Assembly: GCA_017427985.1 (NCBI GenBank)
Contig: JAFRRS010000015.1
Span: forward strand, 62,001-126,000
Source: Bacteroidales bacterium
GTDB taxonomy: Bacteria; Bacteroidota; Bacteroidia; Bacteroidales; F082
Reading direction: 5' to 3'
DNA length: 64,000 bases
The notes beneath the pieces are model-generated. The model had not been told where the DNA came from. It saw only the letters and a list, made by a program, of their open reading frames with translations, and ran no database searches. Below are positions 37,281 to 46,790 of this stretch, piece by piece. The position numbers were made by a program, and so were the translations under genes. Positions within the stretch are counted from its first letter, which is position 1; each line of letters starts with the position of its first letter.

Positions 37281-38419
37281 AAAAGATACTGTTGGTTTTT
37301 GGAACTCGCCCGGAGGCAATCAAGATGGCGCCTTTGGTGATTAAGCTGAAGCAACATCCTGAGTTTCAGACCATTGTGTGTGTCACAGCACAGCATCGCG
37401 AAATGCTTGACCAGGTTCTTGACATCTTCGAAATAAAACCCGATTACGACTTGAACATCATGCAAAAAGGTCAGGATTTGTATGACATCACTTCACGTGT
37501 ATTAGTCGGCATGCGCAACGTTTTGAATGAAGCGAAGCCAGATTTGGTACTCGTTCACGGTGACACAACTACCTCAACGGCGGCGGCATTGGCGGTCTTT
37601 TACCAGCAGATTCCAGTCGGACACGTCGAAGCAGGACTGAGAACAAATAATATTTACAGCCCGTGGCCCGAAGAAATGAACCGCCAAATCACCAGTCGCA
37701 TCGCAAGCATACATTTCGCCCCGACAGAACTCGGCAGACAAAATCTTTTAAAAGAAAATATTGATAATCAACATATTATTGTAACAGGTAACACCATCAT
37801 TGATGCGCTTTATCTGGTTGTAGATAAAATAAACACCGACAAAAATCTTGAAAAAAAGATTGTAAAAAGCATCCTAAGCAACGGTTACGACGTGAAACGC
37901 CTCAGTGAAAGAAGACTAATTCTGATAACTGGCCACCGCCGCGAAAATTTTGGTGACGGATTCATAAGATTATGCACCGCAATAAGCGATTTGACAAAGA
38001 AATTCCCTGATGTCGACTTCGTTTATCCAATGCATCTAAACCCGAACGTCCGCAAGCCTATTCATGAAGTTTTTGGTGAGAATTTGAATGAATTAGGCAA
38101 CATTTTCTTCATCGAACCTCTTGATTATCTTAACTTTGTGTATATGATGGAAAAATCGTATCTGGTTTTGACCGACAGCGGTGGCATTCAGGAAGAGGCT
38201 CCTGGCTTGGGCAAACCTGTCTTGGTGATGCGCGACACAACCGAACGCCCCGAAGCTCTTGAAGCCGGAACAGTGAAACTCGTCGGCACAGACTACGACA
38301 AGATTGTTGGCGAAGTTTCCAAGTTATTGACAAACAAAGACTATTACAACACAATGAGTCAGGCTGTAAACCCTTACGGCGACGGGTTGGCATGCGAAAG
38401 AATAATAAACGCGTTATGA
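37277..38419 (+). CDS. wecB: UDP-GlcNAc 2-epimerase (non-hydrolysing)
   Basis: 380 residues. Converts UDP-GlcNAc to UDP-ManNAc. 'FGTRPEAIKMAPLVIKL', 'LVLVHGDTTTSTAAAL', 'IPVGHVEAGLRTNNIYSPWP', 'EEMNRQITSRIAS', 'LTDSGGIQEEAPGLGKPVLV' and 'RDTTERPEALEAGTVKLVG' are the GT-B fold signature of the family, with the active Asp, Glu and His. The last codons overlap the start of the glycosyltransferase (ATGA at 38416). Confidence 0.95.
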   Translation: MKKILLVFGTRPEAIKMAPLVIKLKQHPEFQTIVCVTAQHREMLDQVLDIFEIKPDYDLNIMQKGQDLYDITSRVLVGMRNVLNEAKPDLVLVHGDTTTSTAAALAVFYQQIPVGHVEAGLRTNNIYSPWPEEMNRQITSRIASIHFAPTELGRQNLLKENIDNQHIIVTGNTIIDALYLVVDKINTDKNLEKKIVKSILSNGYDVKRLSERRLILITGHRRENFGDGFIRLCTAISDLTKKFPDVDFVYPMHLNPNVRKPIHEVFGENLNELGNIFFIEPLDYLNFVYMMEKSYLVLTDSGGIQEEAPGLGKPVLVMRDTTERPEALEAGTVKLVGTDYDKIVGEVSKLLTNKDYYNTMSQAVNPYGDGLACERIINAL

Positions 38420-39588
38420 AAGTTTTGATGATTCTCGATCATGTTTTTCCGCCTGACACAAGAGTGGAAAACGAAATAGCAAGTCTGGCAGCCGCAGGTC
38501 ATGAGGTTCATATCGCCTGTTTTGCACAAAACAACAAGCCTTTTGTCGAAAAAACGCCAACGTGCACAATCCACAGGAAGAAAATCTCAAAATTTACGTA
38601 TAAATCAAGCGTTGGAGCGCTGAAACTGCCTTTTTATTTCCATTTTTGGAGAAAATTCGTCAAAGAGCTTTTTAGAGAAAACAACTTTGACGTGATTCAT
38701 ATCCACGACCTTCCACTTGCAAAAATAGGTCTGGAGGCGAAAAAGAGATTCAACGTCAAATATATACTCGACCTTCACGAGAACTGGCCTGTGCTGCTTC
38801 AATTGTCAGAACACACCAACACATTCCTCGGCAAAATGCTTTCATCAAATCGGCAATGGATTGACTATGAAAGAGATATGTGTCAGAAAGCCGATGAAAT
38901 AATCGTTGTCGTCGACGAGGCAAAGAACAGAATCGCCAACCTCGGCGTTGACAAAAACAAGATTCACGTCGTTTCCAACACTTTGGATATCAATCAGTTT
39001 GATGTCATTGAAAGAAAAGGCTTCAACAAAGAGAATTTTAGAATTCTTTATGTCGGCGGCATCAACTATCATCGTGGAATTCAATATGTTATTGATGCGA
39101 TTTCCATCCTGAAACAGAAAAATATCAGCGTTTTTTTCGACCTTGTCGGCGACGGCAGATACCTCAACACTTTACGAAAGCAAATCGTCGAAAAAAACGT
39201 GGAAGACCGAGTGGTTGTTCATGGTTTCAAGAAATACACACAGATTCCGGAAGTGTATGAAAACGCAAATCTGGCAATCATCCCGCACGTGAAATCGGGA
39301 CACACAGACAACACTATCCCGCATAAGATTTTCCAATATCTTTATGCTGAGATTCCGATTTTGACATCAAACTGCGACCCACTGGAACGCATTGTAAATG
39401 AGACATATAGCGGAATCAGCTACCAGTACGACAACCCGATGCAACTTGCGGAAATCATTGAAGATTTGTATAAAAATCCTGAAAAACTTAACGATTACAT
39501 TCACGAGGGGCGTAAAGCAGTGATTGAGAAGTATAACTGGTCAGTCGACGGTGAAAAACTTATTGAACTATATCGTTCAATAATCTGA
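38416..39588 (+). CDS. GT4-family glycosyltransferase
   Basis: 390 residues from the ATG at 38416 (MKVLMILDHVFPPDTRV); the longer ORF start at 38392 lies in wecB. GT-B fold: N-terminal 'VENEIASLAAAGHEVHIACF', acceptor-domain 'IHIHDLPLAK'-like (FDVIHIHDLPLA), then 'FRILYVGGINYHRGIQYVID' at the domain border and 'FFDLVGDGRYLNTLRKQI'. The last part 'IPHKIFQYLYAEIPILTSNC' holds the conserved glutamate region in shifted form. Sugar donor not known; probably builds a ManNAcA-containing surface polymer. Tail-to-tail overlap of 29 bp with the next gene. Confidence 0.87.
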   Translation: MKVLMILDHVFPPDTRVENEIASLAAAGHEVHIACFAQNNKPFVEKTPTCTIHRKKISKFTYKSSVGALKLPFYFHFWRKFVKELFRENNFDVIHIHDLPLAKIGLEAKKRFNVKYILDLHENWPVLLQLSEHTNTFLGKMLSSNRQWIDYERDMCQKADEIIVVVDEAKNRIANLGVDKNKIHVVSNTLDINQFDVIERKGFNKENFRILYVGGINYHRGIQYVIDAISILKQKNISVFFDLVGDGRYLNTLRKQIVEKNVEDRVVVHGFKKYTQIPEVYENANLAIIPHVKSGHTDNTIPHKIFQYLYAEIPILTSNCDPLERIVNETYSGISYQYDNPMQLAEIIEDLYKNPEKLNDYIHEGRKAVIEKYNWSVDGEKLIELYRSII

Positions 39589-40864
39589 CGTAATCTTTTG
39601 CCAAATTTCTTCTTGAATATTTTGCCACTTCATTTTTATCAATCTTAATTGATTGATTATCATTTCTATTGTTGAAGTAATCAAGAATCATCGCTTTCAT
39701 TTTGGCTTTATCGTCATAATCGGCTGTCTTGCCACAATTTGTCTCAGAAAGAATCTTTGCGGCATCGCCATTCTCCGGTCCGATTGCAAGAATCGGGCGA
39801 CCAGAAACGAGATACTCGAACAATTTTCCTGTCAAGATGCATTCCGCCTTTTTAGCACGAGGAATCAAGAGCAGCAATAAATTGGATTTTCGTTGATAAT
39901 CAAGTACTTGAGAATGCTGCATATATTCAACATTATTGACTTTATCGCTTAATCCTTTTTCAGAAATGTATCTCTTCACCGATTCGTCAATATGACCTAT
40001 CAGGTTGATTATAAGCGATTTATGGAATCCCAAATCCTCTTCGCACAATTCTTTGAAGGCATCCCAGATCACGAACGACTCGTTTGGAAGCAAAACGCCA
40101 GTATAAGAGACCGTAAAACTTTCAGTATCAATTGTTTGTGTATTTTCTCCAACACATTCCTCATCGTAACCGTTGGTAATCACCTCGACGTTTTTTGCAC
40201 CGAGATTTTTCATGTCCTCAGCACCATGCCAACCGACTGTCACTACTTTTTCAGCCTCGGTAATCACTTGATTTTCAAGCCTTTTATGCTTATTAACACT
40301 GCATTTTGTAAGTTTCAACGAGTCGAAATAAAACACATCAGTCCACGGGTCACGGAAATCGGCAACCCACGGAATGTTGAATTTTTTATGTAATGCCTTG
40401 GCAATCAAATGCATGGAATGTGGCGGACCCGTCGAAATCATAGCATCGACAGGATGTTCCTTCAAATAGTTTGAAAGATAAATCACCGACGGCTTTATCC
40501 ACCAGCAGCGAGCGTCAGGGATGAATAAATTGCCTCGTAACCAAACACTTAGGTTCTCTTTCCAACCACTTTTTTTCGCACCTTCGTTGATGAAACCTGC
40601 TTTAACTTTCTCATCTTTTTTGATTCCGAGGAACTTTTTATAAAAGGTATACGGCTCCACAATCGGTCGTCTGATAACTTCCGCTTCAGGCGCGACATCC
40701 TTTTCCAACGACTTGTCTTCGACAGGATATTCAGCGTTTTCAGCGGTGTAAATCACTGGCTGCCAACCGTTTTCGGGCAGATACTTCGACATTTTCAGCC
40801 ATCTCTGAACGCCCGAACCACCCGACGGCGGCCAATAATATGTGATTATCAGAACTCTCTTCAT
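39560..40864 (-). CDS. GT4-like glycosyltransferase
   Basis: 434 residues. 'RVLIITYYWPPSGGSGVQRW' at the N-terminus is typical of Bacteroidota WcaI/FkbM-neighbouring GT4 enzymes; 'DAMISTGPPHSMHLIAKAL', 'VADFRDPWTDV', 'EAEKVVTVGWHGAEDM', 'ITNGYDEECV', and 'ECILTGKLFEYLVSGRPILA' (conserved E-x7-E region). A GT-B enzyme using a nucleotide sugar; the target is unknown. It follows yfhO on the minus strand (14 bp gap). Confidence 0.85.
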   Translation of the reverse strand: MKRVLIITYYWPPSGGSGVQRWLKMSKYLPENGWQPVIYTAENAEYPVEDKSLEKDVAPEAEVIRRPIVEPYTFYKKFLGIKKDEKVKAGFINEGAKKSGWKENLSVWLRGNLFIPDARCWWIKPSVIYLSNYLKEHPVDAMISTGPPHSMHLIAKALHKKFNIPWVADFRDPWTDVFYFDSLKLTKCSVNKHKRLENQVITEAEKVVTVGWHGAEDMKNLGAKNVEVITNGYDEECVGENTQTIDTESFTVSYTGVLLPNESFVIWDAFKELCEEDLGFHKSLIINLIGHIDESVKRYISEKGLSDKVNNVEYMQHSQVLDYQRKSNLLLLLIPRAKKAECILTGKLFEYLVSGRPILAIGPENGDAAKILSETNCGKTADYDDKAKMKAMILDYFNNRNDNQSIKIDKNEVAKYSRRNLAKDYVRLLNDIVQ

Positions 40865-40878
40865 TTAAATAATTTCGT

Positions 40879-43335
40879 TTATTCAGAGATTTGATGAATC
40901 GAATCTCTACGACGTTTTATTGTAGAGTAACAAATATAAACAAACCCCGCCAAAATCAGTAATGACGTAATTAACTGAATTGCGTTTCCGATGCGCCAAA
41001 TGCTTGGTTCATAACGCATTACAATCTCATGCCGACCTGCTGGAATGATTGCCGAACGCAAGATGTAATCGGCACGGAACAAAGGACTTTCAACGCCGTC
41101 AATCCACATCTTCCATCCTTTCTTGGTCCAGATTTCAGAAAACACCACGAGTTCATCTTTCGATGAATCGAATGTATATTTCAACTCATTAGGCTTATAA
41201 TCAATGAGTTGAATCGTTCCTTCAGCAGGTGTCGCATTAAAACTGCCAACCAGATTTTTAAACTCATTATTGACAATCGCCACAGTTTTCACGTCAGTGT
41301 CGGCAATTGCGTCAATCTCTTCGTTTGGCGTTGAAACCCATTTGATATCAGAAGCAATCCAGGCGTTTCCAAAAGCATCATAATTTCTCGAGGCTATCTT
41401 CGAATTGTCTTTCGGATAGATTATATATCTGGTATTCAACATGTTAAGCACCTTGAAATAATTCAAATCGCGCTTGCTGAGATAGTGGTCGATAATATCC
41501 TGATAACGGCGCAGTTTCGCACCATGATAACCGCCAACCGACTTGTGGAAATATGACGTGCTCGCGTCGTTGAAAGTGCTGACTGTGAGGTTAATCACAC
41601 GATAATCAAGGGTATTGTCCTGCAGAATCTGCTTGTCGACATCGCTCAAAACGAAAGGCTTGTCGGCTTTACGCTTGTCGATGAAATTGCTTTTGTTGAG
41701 ATAGCGTTTGTCGATGGCGAACATGTCTATCATCACTAAAAACGCCAAGACCGGGAACATGTATTTTTTGTCCATTTTCCCGCTGATGCCAAGCAAAACA
41801 ATGATTCCCGCGATATAAATATACAGGAAGCTGCGCATCACATCGGTGCGGAAGATGGCAACACGCACTTTTTCAAGCTCGTTGGCGAAAGTCACATAAA
41901 TCGCCCCGTCCTGCCCTGCCTGCAACTGCTTGAACTGCATCGCTTCCGACTGACTCAGGAAGCTGAAGAACGTCTGCGGCATGGCATAGAACAAAATACA
42001 AAGTCCGCCAGTTATTCCCAACGAAATATACAGATATTTCTTGTTTTGCTTAAGCGAATCTGGGTTTTTGAATAATTCAGCCAATGCCAGGAAGGCGAGC
42101 AAAGGCATACACACCTCGGCAATCACCAGCGTCATCGACACGGCGCGGAATTTGTTGTAACCCGGGATGTAGTCGAGGAAGAAATCGGTGAATCCCATGA
42201 AGTTTTTGCCCCAGCTGAGCAAAATCGAGAGAATTGTCGCAGCAAGAAGCATCCATTTGTACTTCCCTTTCACCACGAAAAGACCCAAAACAAAGAGAAA
42301 ACATACGATAGCGCCGACGTAAACCGGTCCGCTTGTGCCAGGCTGGTCGCCCCAATAGGCATTCTGCTGAGCGATGGTAGAACGAAAACGCGCATCACAC
42401 TGGTCCAAAGCAGGATTCTTATTACCGATATAATCGGAAGCGCCGCCTTTCGCATTCGGAATCATCAGGCTCCAAGTCTCACCTATGCCGTAGCTCCACT
42501 GCGTAACATAATCCCTGTCAAGACCTTTGGTCTGGTTTTCGACATTTTTGGTCAGGACAGGCTTTCCGCGCATGGTATCTTTTCCAAACTCATAATTCGC
42601 GTAAAGCGTTGTGGTACATGTCAAAATTGCCAAAACAGCTACTCCTGCAAGGATGCCGCTCGCCTTCAGAAAATGCAGATATTTCTTTTCTTTTATCGTC
42701 TCAACAAGTTCTGCAATGACGATACACACCACAATCAGCAGCAGATAATAAGTTATTTGAAGATGTCCGGCACGGATTTCGAGGGCGAGAGCGATTGCGG
42801 TAAGCACCGCGCCCCAAAGATATTTCCCTTTGTAGGTCAACAAGATACCGGCAATAACTGGAGCCATATATGCCATTGCGACTGCCTTGGAGTTGTGTCC
42901 CGCACCTATCACGATGAACATATACGAAGTGAACCCGTACGCCAGCGCCCCGATGAAACTTACCCAGATTTTACAATCGAGCACCAGCAGCAAGATGAAA
43001 AATCCCAACATGCCGATAAAAACCGCCCCGATAGGATGTGGGAATCCCACTGTCAAAATTTTGTTGACGTATGTCATCAGGTTGCTGTTTTGTGGCACGC
43101 TGATGTTCCAGGCAGGCATTCCGCCGAACATCGAGTTGGTCCAAAGGCTCTGTTCACCCGTTTCCGCCTTAAAATCAACGATTTCCTTTGACATGCCCTT
43201 ATACATCTCAATGTCATGCTGTTTCAAGCGTTTGCCTTGCATTATCGGAGAAAAATAAACCAGCGTAATCAGCGCGAAAGCGACGACACAAAGCGCAATC
43301 CAAAGGACTTTTTTATCAACAAACTTATTTATCAT
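40879..43335 (-). CDS. YfhO-family large membrane protein
   Basis: 818 residues with about a dozen membrane helices ('KVLWIALCVVAFALITLVYF', 'GAVFIGMLGFFILLLVLDC', 'FIGALAYGFTSYMFIVIGAG') and a large extracytoplasmic C-terminal part ending in another helix. YfhO proteins are GT-C-like and act in glycan modification, for example of teichoic acids in Gram-positive bacteria. In Bacteroidota they occur with polysaccharide genes as here; no activity can be assigned. The 'HDIEMYKGMSKEIVDF' loop after helix 1 is where GT-C enzymes hold acidic catalytic residues. Its tail 'RRRDSIHQISE' contains a weak AGAGATT/AATCTCT inverted repeat. Confidence 0.85.
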   Translation of the reverse strand: MINKFVDKKVLWIALCVVAFALITLVYFSPIMQGKRLKQHDIEMYKGMSKEIVDFKAETGEQSLWTNSMFGGMPAWNISVPQNSNLMTYVNKILTVGFPHPIGAVFIGMLGFFILLLVLDCKIWVSFIGALAYGFTSYMFIVIGAGHNSKAVAMAYMAPVIAGILLTYKGKYLWGAVLTAIALALEIRAGHLQITYYLLLIVVCIVIAELVETIKEKKYLHFLKASGILAGVAVLAILTCTTTLYANYEFGKDTMRGKPVLTKNVENQTKGLDRDYVTQWSYGIGETWSLMIPNAKGGASDYIGNKNPALDQCDARFRSTIAQQNAYWGDQPGTSGPVYVGAIVCFLFVLGLFVVKGKYKWMLLAATILSILLSWGKNFMGFTDFFLDYIPGYNKFRAVSMTLVIAEVCMPLLAFLALAELFKNPDSLKQNKKYLYISLGITGGLCILFYAMPQTFFSFLSQSEAMQFKQLQAGQDGAIYVTFANELEKVRVAIFRTDVMRSFLYIYIAGIIVLLGISGKMDKKYMFPVLAFLVMIDMFAIDKRYLNKSNFIDKRKADKPFVLSDVDKQILQDNTLDYRVINLTVSTFNDASTSYFHKSVGGYHGAKLRRYQDIIDHYLSKRDLNYFKVLNMLNTRYIIYPKDNSKIASRNYDAFGNAWIASDIKWVSTPNEEIDAIADTDVKTVAIVNNEFKNLVGSFNATPAEGTIQLIDYKPNELKYTFDSSKDELVVFSEIWTKKGWKMWIDGVESPLFRADYILRSAIIPAGRHEIVMRYEPSIWRIGNAIQLITSLLILAGFVYICYSTIKRRRDSIHQISE

Positions 43336-43357
43336 ATTTTACAAATTTTTACAAATT

Positions 43358-43391
43358 CTGCGAAGCAGCACATTTTGCAAAGCAATACATT
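43358..43391. repeat. Mini-hairpin array D between yfhO and T9SS gene
   Basis: CTGC-GAA-GCAG (43358-43368), CACATT, TTGC-AAA-GCAA (43375-43385), TACATT. The final TT of the last hexamer belongs to the stop codon (43392-43390) of the T9SS protein, the same contact as in array A. Stems are new. Confidence 0.75.
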
Positions 43392-44979
43392 AATAAACTA
43401 TCTTAACATGTTGATTATTAACGATTAACAAATAAACCTTGTTGTCTTTTCCAACATTTTTCATCATTCCTGCGAGCGGGATGCGATTTTCACCGGCATC
43501 AAAAGTCCCGCAATCCTCACGATATATTTCTTTGCCGTCAAGCGTAACGAGTTTCAAAACCACATCACATTTTTTATTAAGACTCACAACACAGAAAGTG
43601 TTGTCATTCAATGGATTAGGATAAACACACATTGAATTCCCTTTAGTCAGAACCTCATCAACTCCGATATTGTTCCATTCATAGCAACCCATATCAATTC
43701 TTCCACCGAAAACTCTCGGTCCGCCCGCCAAATCTGTATCGGAAAGGTAAAGACCGGAAATGTCCTCCAAACCTGTATTTATGCAAGGGCTATTCGCAAG
43801 CAATTGATAATCATGATTTTCTTCATCAACAAACAACGGATTGACTTCAATCATATCGATATAATTCTCGTCTGTCAAATATTCTTTTCCAGCAATCGAA
43901 TCAAAGCCATATTGAACAACGCCGTTTTTGAAGACCGGACGGCAGTCACTGCCCCAAAGCCAAATCTGTGAGCCCATGTAATAATCAACAGTATCATTAT
44001 TATTATCAATTGTAAATGCATGATTTCCCCAGAAAATACAGTTATTCAGCTTCGGTGCTGCGTCAAAGGCATTCTGCATTCCAGCGCCGCCACCGCCACC
44101 GCAATAATTGTTCACAATTGTCAGATTATTCAATTCCGGATCGGAAGTCGCCATGGCGAGACCACCACCATAATGAATCACAGCATTGTTGTAAGCAAGC
44201 ATATCAGACACCTTCACATCGTAATCCTTACAGCGCTGAATGCCAAGTCCGCCAGCATCAACAGCAAAATTATTGTAAAAAACCGCATTTTTCAACTCCA
44301 AATTACAGCTGTCGACATTCATTCCGCCTCCGTATGCCACCTCGCTGTAGTTGTCGTGAAACACCATGTCGTGCATCTTCAGGTCGCATTTAAGGAATTG
44401 AAAACCAACGCCCCAGCAATAAGAACCCTGAAAACCGATTCCGAGATTATCATAAACTTCGCAGTCGTGAATATTCAAAACAGAATTCTCGGCATAGATT
44501 GCACCGCCTCTTTTTCGCATCGTGTTATGATGGAAAATGCAATTATCAATCTCAACCACGCTACAATAATAGAAACGCATAGCACCGCCGTCGCCGTCCA
44601 GCTGCGTTTTTCCATACGAAAAATCACTATAGCTCAATATCACAGCATTTGATTTCAAAAAAGTGATGCCTTTCCATGCGCCGGCTTCGGCATTTTCATA
44701 ATCGGAATAGCCTGTAGTATCAGCCACCGTGAAAGAAATCCTGTCGTTTTCGGTGCCGTTAGCATAAAAACCACCGAGAACTGTAATCTCAAAATATCCG
44801 TCAGAAATCACGGATGTACCCGGCTCAATAGTCAGAGATTCTTCATTCGGAATAAGGACATCACCAACCAAATGGATTTCGCCCGACCACGTACCGCACT
44901 GATTTCCAGACACTTGAACAACTTGTGCATTCATTGCCAATGCACTTAACAGCAAGATTGCAAATACGATTTTTTTCAT
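43390..44979 (-). CDS. T9SS-sorted right-handed beta-helix surface protein
   Basis: 529 residues from the ATG at 44979 (MKKIVFAILLLSALAMNAQ); the longer ORF overlaps the promoter. The mature part is a parallel beta-helix with repeated turns like 'GGAIYAENSVLNIHDCEVYD', 'GGGMNVDSCNLELKNAVFYN', 'GGGLAMATSDPELNNLTIVN'. These are pectate-lyase-like repeats used for polysaccharide binding or cleavage, or as scaffolds. C-terminus is T9SS type A ('MCVYPNPLNDNTFCVV', 'DNKVYLLIVNNQHVKIVY'). No catalytic residues can be named, so enzyme activity is open. Confidence 0.85.
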   Translation of the reverse strand: MKKIVFAILLLSALAMNAQVVQVSGNQCGTWSGEIHLVGDVLIPNEESLTIEPGTSVISDGYFEITVLGGFYANGTENDRISFTVADTTGYSDYENAEAGAWKGITFLKSNAVILSYSDFSYGKTQLDGDGGAMRFYYCSVVEIDNCIFHHNTMRKRGGAIYAENSVLNIHDCEVYDNLGIGFQGSYCWGVGFQFLKCDLKMHDMVFHDNYSEVAYGGGMNVDSCNLELKNAVFYNNFAVDAGGLGIQRCKDYDVKVSDMLAYNNAVIHYGGGLAMATSDPELNNLTIVNNYCGGGGGAGMQNAFDAAPKLNNCIFWGNHAFTIDNNNDTVDYYMGSQIWLWGSDCRPVFKNGVVQYGFDSIAGKEYLTDENYIDMIEVNPLFVDEENHDYQLLANSPCINTGLEDISGLYLSDTDLAGGPRVFGGRIDMGCYEWNNIGVDEVLTKGNSMCVYPNPLNDNTFCVVSLNKKCDVVLKLVTLDGKEIYREDCGTFDAGENRIPLAGMMKNVGKDNKVYLLIVNNQHVKIVY

Positions 44980-45003
44980 AGTATACATTTTTAAATTATG
45001 TGT

Positions 45004-45011
45004 CAAAGATA
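45004..45011 (-). promoter_or_regulatory. -7 box for the T9SS beta-helix gene
   Basis: TATCTTTG on the minus strand (45011-45004), 25 bp before the ATG at 44979. It rules out a translation start at 45006. Confidence 0.55.
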
Positions 45012-45047
45012 CTAATTTTTCGAATAGGCGTTATTATGATTTTTTAT

Positions 45048-45055
45048 TATTTTTG
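45048..45055 (+). promoter_or_regulatory. -7 box for Ig-like lipoprotein; leaderless layout
   Basis: TATTTTTG ends 4 bp before the ATG at 45060. With the usual spacing the RNA would start at or near the A of that ATG. It is the clearest leaderless candidate in the window. Confidence 0.5.
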
Positions 45056-45059
45056 CATC

Positions 45060-46784
45060 ATGAAAAATTTCGTCAGAAATATTGCGATTATTGTCTTTTT
45101 GCTGATGCTGTGCCGATGCGCCAACGTGGTGACACCGAGCGGCGGGACGAAGGATGTGACTCCGCCTGTCGTATTGGAGACGTCTCCCGAAAACAATTCC
45201 ACAGGCTTCAAAGGAAAGTCGATTCATATCACTTTTGACGAGTTTGTAACGCTCAACAACCCGTCGAACAAGGTTTTGATTTCACCACCGCTTGACAAGA
45301 AACCGACATATCGCACTAATGGCAAGACGTTGATTATCAGGTTTGAAGAGCCTTTAAAGCCAGAAACGACATACTCTATCAACTTCGGCGATGCCATCAA
45401 AGATTTGCACGAAGGCAATGTTTTCAGCGGCTACACTTTCAATTTTTCCACAGGCGAAAAAATCGACTCGCTTTCGCTGAAAGGAAAAGTGATATCGGCT
45501 TCGACTTTAAAACCCATAGAAAACATCTATGTCGCTCTGTATTCAGATGATAATGATACAGTTACGTTGGATTCCCTTCCATACAAACTGAAACCGAATT
45601 ACATTACAACCACCAATAAAGACGGCGGTTTTGAGTTTAACGGACTTGCCGACAAAGAGTATCTTCTTTTTGCCTTGAAAGACAACAACTCTAATCTCAT
45701 TTACGACCTTCCGAATGAGGAAATCGGTTTTTATTCAGATTTGGTAAAGCCTTATTATGTTGATTATCATATTGTTAAAGACACGACCGCAAAAGATTCT
45801 ATTCCTGAGATAAAGAAGACAGAGTATCCGAGTTATGAGATTTTCACTTTCATTCAGGAGGATTCCATCCAGAAATTGTTTAAAAAAGAACTCGTTGAAG
45901 ACGGGCTGCTCCGCTTCGTGTTCCGTTATCCAGCCAAAAACGTCAACATCACCGCACTCGAAGAGCTTCCCGACACTTTCAACATAATGAAGGTGTTTTC
46001 TGCTAAAAACGACACCGTTTTATGGTACTTCACGCCCAACAAAGACAGTCTGCTCATCAGCATTAACGACGGCGTAAACATCAGTGACACAACGCATTAC
46101 AACCTCAAACCACGCGAGTCGGTTTCAAAAAGAAAGAAAAAACAAGCAGAAACCGTCAAGCGTTTAAAAGTGAAAAACAACCTCAAAGGCAACAAGCTGA
46201 AACCATACCAGCCACTGATTCTCACGTTCAACGAGCCTATCGTGAATGTCAATCAGCCGGATTCGACACTTTTCATCGAAAACAAGGACACAATTTACAA
46301 GAACATCACGTTTGAAAAACTTGATGAATACGGTTTTAAATATCAGATTGTCAATGATTTGAAGCCAGAAAACAAATACCAGTACATCATCCCTGACTCG
46401 GTGTTTTTCGGCATCAGAAATATAACTAACGACTCCATAAAACTGAATTTCAGCGTTCAGGAGGAGTCGGCGTTTGGCAACATGTTTTTCAGTGTTGTTG
46501 TGCCAGAAAATGTGCCGCAAGTCATCATTGAACTGACAACAGAAAAAGATAATATTGTTGAAAGACAGATACTTATAGAATCAGGCGAGGTCGAATTCTT
46601 GTACCTAGAACCTGGAAAATACAAACTCAAAGCCATTCTCGACCTCGACGCCAACGGAGAATGGAGTCCCGGCGACTTCAAAAAGAGGCTGCAACCTGAA
46701 AAGATTATTTTCTACAAAGGGACTCTTGAAGTGCGCGCCAACTGGGACATTGACTTGGACGAGCCGTGGAATTTAGAAAACTAA
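45060..46784 (+). CDS. Lipoprotein with N-terminal Ig-like domain
   Basis: 574 residues from ATG 45060 (MKNFVRNIAIIVFLLMLCRC), a lipoprotein signal with lipid Cys about residue 20. 'GGTKDVTPPVVLETSPENNS' opens a SbsA-type Ig-like domain ('HITFDEFVTL', 'LIIRFEEPLKPETTYSINFG'), typical of Bacteroidota 'Ig-like domain' lipoproteins. A carboxypeptidase-regulatory-like segment ('LKGKVISASTLKPIENIYVA', 'DGGFEFNGLADKEYLLFAL') and another beta-rich part follow. Function unknown; it could be an outer-membrane scaffold. The longer ORF from 45000 would start upstream of the promoter. Confidence 0.8.
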   Translation: MKNFVRNIAIIVFLLMLCRCANVVTPSGGTKDVTPPVVLETSPENNSTGFKGKSIHITFDEFVTLNNPSNKVLISPPLDKKPTYRTNGKTLIIRFEEPLKPETTYSINFGDAIKDLHEGNVFSGYTFNFSTGEKIDSLSLKGKVISASTLKPIENIYVALYSDDNDTVTLDSLPYKLKPNYITTTNKDGGFEFNGLADKEYLLFALKDNNSNLIYDLPNEEIGFYSDLVKPYYVDYHIVKDTTAKDSIPEIKKTEYPSYEIFTFIQEDSIQKLFKKELVEDGLLRFVFRYPAKNVNITALEELPDTFNIMKVFSAKNDTVLWYFTPNKDSLLISINDGVNISDTTHYNLKPRESVSKRKKKQAETVKRLKVKNNLKGNKLKPYQPLILTFNEPIVNVNQPDSTLFIENKDTIYKNITFEKLDEYGFKYQIVNDLKPENKYQYIIPDSVFFGIRNITNDSIKLNFSVQEESAFGNMFFSVVVPENVPQVIIELTTEKDNIVERQILIESGEVEFLYLEPGKYKLKAILDLDANGEWSPGDFKKRLQPEKIIFYKGTLEVRANWDIDLDEPWNLEN

Positions 46785-46790
46785 TTGAAA

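Noticed and set aside
40886..40926. Further GTAGAGAC-like palindrome in yfhO tail
   Set aside because: Only AGAGATT/AATCTCT and CTCTAC/GTAGAG pair; too weak to count as a copy.
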